Assembly (NCBI RefSeq): GCF_902804485.1
Contig: NZ_CADCST010000072.1
Coordinates: 62,001 to 126,000 of the forward strand
Source of the DNA: Flavobacterium collinsii
Lineage (GTDB): Bacteria > Bacteroidota > Bacteroidia > Flavobacteriales > Flavobacteriaceae
Direction of reading: 5' to 3'
Length of the DNA stretch: 64,000 nt
This document shows, one piece after another, positions 60,680 to 64,000 of the stretch. The position numbers and the translations under genes are program-made. Position 1 is the first letter of the stretch, and each line of letters opens with the position of its first letter. A model generated the notes under the pieces. It was not told where the DNA came from. It ran no database searches and saw only the letters and a program-made list of their open reading frames with translations.

Positions 60680-63586
60680 TCAGGAACCCAGCAGATATTC
60701 CAGATTGGCTTCGATTTCATTACTGATATGGCTTTCTTCCAAAAGGGAATCCGACAGTAGTTTTTTGTTTTCCTGTAGTTTGATTATTTTTTCTTCTACT
60801 GTATTTTTTGAAATGAACCGAACAACATTTACTTTATTCAATTGCCCGATACGGTGTGCTCTTCCTACCCCTTGTTTTTCAGCAAAAGGATTCCACCACG
60901 GATCTAAGAATAGTACGTAGGAAGCTTTGGTGATATTCAAACCGACACCTCCTGCTTTGAGCGAAATAAAGAATAATAAAGGATTTTCCTTTTCCTGAAA
61001 CAATTTTACCTGCTGCTCTCTTTTTTGCGAAGGCGTTTCACCGGTGATCTCACAATATTCTATTTTGTTTTCCTTGCACCAGGTTGTATAAAAATGCAAA
61101 TTTGTCACAAACGAGCTAAAAATGATCACTTTTTGTTTTCCTTTAACTAAGTTTTTCAAGTAATTCGTTACGGCAATATATTTTCCGGAATCTACTTCTG
61201 AATCCTGATCGATCATTTTAGGATGATTGCTCAGTTGTCTCAGCTTCATTAAAGTGTTAATAATACTAATTTTATCAGGGCCAGATCCATCCGTTTTCAG
61301 TAAAAAGTTACGTGCTTTTGATTTCTCTTTTTCGTATAGCTTTTCCTGTTCAGCATCCATATTACAGTAATAAACCTGCTCTGTCAATTCAGGTAAATCT
61401 TTTAAAACCTGTTCTTTGGTCCTTCTTAAAATATAAGGCTGGATCAGGTTTTTTAATTCATTTAAAACTTCTTCGTTCTGTTTTTTTTCAATAGGATTTT
61501 TGAAATTCTCCATGAAAAAAGTATAGCTCCCCAAAATATCCGGATTGATAAACTGCATCTGCGACCATAAATCGTCAAGTGAATTTTCAATAGGTGTTCC
61601 ACTCAAAGCAATTTTATGCCCCGTGCTGATTTTATTGATGGCTTTAAATATCTTAGAATCCCTGTTTTTAATGTATTGACTCTCGTCTAAAATCAAATAG
61701 CGGAAATCATATTTTTCTAAAATAGAAATGTCACGATGAACAATGCTGTAACTCGTAAAAATTAAATCGGTTGAATTTAATCTGCTTGCCAGTAATTTTC
61801 GGTCATTGCCCACGTATTGCATTTTCGAAAAATGAGGCGTAAACTTTCCGGCTTCATTGTACCAGTTAAAAACCAAAGAAGAAGGGAGAACGATCAAGGC
61901 TTTCAGTGGTTCTCTTTCGATGGTTGTATCGTTTGAGAACAAATCGAAATTGGTCGTTTTGGTCGTGAAGCCCAATTGCTCCTGTACCGCAACTAAAACC
62001 GCTAAAGTCTGCAGCGTTTTTCCAAGTCCCATGTCATCGGCCAGACACGCGCCAAGATTGGCATTAAAGTGACCCAAAAGCCATTTTACACCATCAATCT
62101 GATACGGTCTCAAGGTTGCTTTTAGTAAATCGGAAGCTGTAAATTCAGCTTTATGAATTTGATCAGGATCATTGGCGATTTCTGAAATTCCGTCTAAAGC
62201 AGTAAAATTACTTTTACGCAACAAAACAGTTCCGTTTTCTGTCTTTGCCAATTTTGCCAGAGAGCCGTATTTGCTAAACCATTCGAGCGGAATCAAAAAG
62301 TAATTTCCGTCAGGTAACATAAAGAGTCTTTCTTTGCTTTTTATGTTTGGAATGATTTCGCTGAAATTGATTTTATAAGGACCAATTGTGATGATTATTT
62401 TAATGTCGAACCAATCGGCTTTCGTTTCTTTAGCAATTGAAATCGTATTGCTTTCGGTGATGATTTCTTTGCTTTCGAGTTTGAGATTCTGGATTGTAAA
62501 ACCCAGACTTTCGAGTTGTTCTTTATAGTCAATAATGAATTGAATATTGACATACGGATCAGAGGCCTCGGCATCTGAACTCAATCCAAACAATTCATTT
62601 TTAATTTTTGTTAAACCAAGATGGAGTAATTTGTCTGTATAGGAAATCTCATCAGCGCTTCGTTTAAACTGAATAATTTTAGGTTCGTTTGCAACACTAA
62701 AATCAACAAAAGAGTGTGTTTTTTTAGTTTTACCCGCATCAAACGAATAGCCGTTATAGTCAAAAAAAAGGTTGAGGTAATAGCAGTTTTTAAAGAAATC
62801 ATAAACAGGTTGAATCGTGCACGAAATAATTTTGTCACGACTTTCAATTTCAAAACCAGTCGCTTCAATATCGATTTTTTTGGCTATTTCAGGAATGAAA
62901 TTCTTAAAATAATTGTCAACTAATTTTGAAGGTATTTCGATTGATTTTTTCTTTAAAAACGGGGAAAGTTTTTTAGCATTAAGCTCTTTTAATTGCCCAA
63001 GTTTTTTGTCGACGATCAACCAGCCCGGTTCGTCTAAAAGAATATCCACACTTTTATCCATTGGTAAAAATGTGGTTTCGTCTTCTTTTAAAGATAAAGT
63101 ATAAGTAATACCTTCAGCGTGTTTGTCAAATTGAATCTGAGGTTCAAATTCTAACGGATTTGTATCGACTCTCCAACGATAGAAATCCTTTTCGGCACTC
63201 ATATTAGCAGAGAATGGAAATTGTTCTTTTACAATTAGATTGTAAAAGGATTCTAAGTTAAATTTTAAATGCTGACGAATGGCAAACTCAATTTTGGAAT
63301 CTTTTTGTAAATCAGCAATTGTTTTAGCCGATTTGATTTTGGCGCTGAATTTCTTGAAAATAAAATCAGGCTTTAAAGAGTCGCAAGCTGTCAGTATTTT
63401 TTTTGTATTGGAATCTAAATTTTCAAAAAGAACTCCAAAACTTTCAAGTACATCTGCACTCGCTTTTTTGTCTAGATATTTAATATCATCGGTATTCTCA
63501 ATGATATAAGCTGTTGGGATATATACATACAGGTTTTTTTCAAAACTGATGTCAAAGCAAAACTGAAATGATTTTGAAGGTTCCAA
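60680..63586 (-). CDS. SNF2/DEAD-box-type helicase
   Basis: 968 residues. The C-terminal ~500 carry the Swi2/Snf2 motor: Walker A CLADDMGLGKTLQT (motif I), VLPSSLVFNW (Ia), LDESQYIKN (II), LSGTPIENS (III), FSSFVTNLHFY (IV), FISLKAGGVGLNITKA (V) and VGRAHRIGQ (VI). The N-terminal ~470 residues have no domain I recognise and likely bind a partner or nucleic acid. Bacterial members are RapA/HelZ-like translocases. Single gene, leader about 40 nt. Confidence 0.92.
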   Translation of the reverse strand: MEPSKSFQFCFDISFEKNLYVYIPTAYIIENTDDIKYLDKKASADVLESFGVLFENLDSNTKKILTACDSLKPDFIFKKFSAKIKSAKTIADLQKDSKIEFAIRQHLKFNLESFYNLIVKEQFPFSANMSAEKDFYRWRVDTNPLEFEPQIQFDKHAEGITYTLSLKEDETTFLPMDKSVDILLDEPGWLIVDKKLGQLKELNAKKLSPFLKKKSIEIPSKLVDNYFKNFIPEIAKKIDIEATGFEIESRDKIISCTIQPVYDFFKNCYYLNLFFDYNGYSFDAGKTKKTHSFVDFSVANEPKIIQFKRSADEISYTDKLLHLGLTKIKNELFGLSSDAEASDPYVNIQFIIDYKEQLESLGFTIQNLKLESKEIITESNTISIAKETKADWFDIKIIITIGPYKINFSEIIPNIKSKERLFMLPDGNYFLIPLEWFSKYGSLAKLAKTENGTVLLRKSNFTALDGISEIANDPDQIHKAEFTASDLLKATLRPYQIDGVKWLLGHFNANLGACLADDMGLGKTLQTLAVLVAVQEQLGFTTKTTNFDLFSNDTTIEREPLKALIVLPSSLVFNWYNEAGKFTPHFSKMQYVGNDRKLLASRLNSTDLIFTSYSIVHRDISILEKYDFRYLILDESQYIKNRDSKIFKAINKISTGHKIALSGTPIENSLDDLWSQMQFINPDILGSYTFFMENFKNPIEKKQNEEVLNELKNLIQPYILRRTKEQVLKDLPELTEQVYYCNMDAEQEKLYEKEKSKARNFLLKTDGSGPDKISIINTLMKLRQLSNHPKMIDQDSEVDSGKYIAVTNYLKNLVKGKQKVIIFSSFVTNLHFYTTWCKENKIEYCEITGETPSQKREQQVKLFQEKENPLLFFISLKAGGVGLNITKASYVLFLDPWWNPFAEKQGVGRAHRIGQLNKVNVVRFISKNTVEEKIIKLQENKKLLSDSLLEESHISNEIEANLEYLLGS

Positions 63587-63633
63587 GATTTAGGGATTTG
63601 GTTGGCTTATAAGTTAGAGATTGGGCAAAAAAA

Positions 63634-63673
63634 TAAAGAGTTTTCAAAATATCAATAATTTGAAAACTCTTTT
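63634..63673 (-). terminator. Terminator of the methyltransferase gene
   Basis: AAAGAGTTTTCAAA (63635-63648) pairs with TTTGAAAACTCTTT (63659-63672); on the - strand it is followed by ATTTTTTTGCCC. Confidence 0.88.
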
Positions 63674-63707
63674 TAAATGAACTTGTATCACTTATATGGT
63701 GAAAGAA

Positions 63708-64000
63708 TTAGTTTTCCTGTTTGAAGCATAGCGGAATGATTTCGCCCTTTGCCAAACAATATTTTTCTACCAGTTCAGGTGAAATTTTGTGGGTATAGTC
63801 TTCTTCGATAACGATAAAACCGATGCTTCTTAATTTGTCAAAATAGTCACGGCCGTAAATGCGCACGTGATCGTACTGACCAAATATTTTAGCACGTTCT
63901 TTTTGATCGGTAATGGTATCGTCGGCAAAAGTAACTGCTCTGGATAAGTCCTGTGGAATTTGAAGAATCGCCATTCCGCCCGGTTTTAAAACGCGGAATA
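63708..64000 (-). CDS. SAM-dependent methyltransferase, C-terminal part (5' end outside window)
   Basis: About 97 residues of the 3' end of a gene that continues past the right edge. The first visible codons read FRVLKPGGMAILQIP, the post-motif-III strand of class I (Methyltransf_11-type) methyltransferases; the frame is open to the edge, so the ATG at 63974 is not the start. YGRDYFDKLRSIGFIVIEEDY follows. The substrate is unknown. Confidence 0.8.
   Translation of the reverse strand, partial: FRVLKPGGMAILQIPQDLSRAVTFADDTITDQKERAKIFGQYDHVRIYGRDYFDKLRSIGFIVIEEDYTHKISPELVEKYCLAKGEIIPLCFKQEN

Overview
The window looks like a chromosomal segment of Flavobacterium or a very close relative (Bacteroidota, Flavobacteriia). 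The support is AT-rich DNA, promoters of the TTG-N17..23-TAnnTTTG type, almost no Shine-Dalgarno sequences, a FolK-deoxynucleoside kinase fusion, a type IX secretion plug protein, and many family assignments typical of flavobacteria. Gene density is high. I see no prophage, insertion sequence, CRISPR array or rRNA operon. Most of the window is core chromosome, with small accessory pieces in between.

Layout. 1-2874: tail of trigger factor, then clpP and clpX (protein quality control). 2980-8638: an L,D-transpeptidase-like protein, a GlxA-type regulator, a run of five small SRPBCC/VOC proteins, and serB. 8853-12929: a two-helix membrane protein, a lipoprotein archaemetzincin overlapping an unknown membrane protein, a GH3-like enzyme, and a divergent DUF2797 gene. 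13172-23503: GT9 glycosyltransferase, AsmA-like protein, alpha/beta hydrolase plus sppA, a carboxypeptidase-regulatory-domain protein, the folK fusion, a TrmH-type methyltransferase and a DUF1573 protein. 23660-31372: mutS, tRNA-Gly and tRNA-Leu, a DUF1508 protein, a repeat-containing lipoprotein, waaA, a sugar aminotransferase and galE. 31491-36497: a possible toxin-antitoxin pair, fabD, DUF983, an AraC regulator, then YceI, ferredoxin and pirin. 36706-41386: a RamB/ScfR-type regulator divergent from aceB and aceA (glyoxylate shunt), with a perfect 14-bp palindrome between them. 41495-48852: an operon of purT, DUF6370 and a Crp-like regulator, a U32 peptidase, small accessory genes and a serine beta-lactamase-like hydrolase. 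48910-55047: class I aminotransferase, fatty acid desaturase, rsmG, an unknown gene, and a LytS/LytTR two-component pair. 55248-64000: CocE-type hydrolase, pruA, apaG, the T9SS plug, a SNF2 helicase and the end of a SAM methyltransferase.

How the genes work together. The clearest functional unit is the glyoxylate shunt: isocitrate lyase and malate synthase with their probable regulator next door and a candidate operator between them. WaaA, the GT9 enzyme, the sugar aminotransferase and GalE all point to a Gram-negative surface with LPS-like glycans. SppA, the AsmA-like protein, the L,D-transpeptidase relative and the T9SS plug serve the envelope.

Between genes there is a rich layer of short repeats: intrinsic terminators at most convergent ends, a GC-rich hairpin repeat present three times, and several families of AT-rich words arranged as inverted repeats. 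These, the possible toxin-antitoxin pair, the orphan terminator in front of the LytS kinase and the lipoprotein archaemetzincin are the items most worth a second look.
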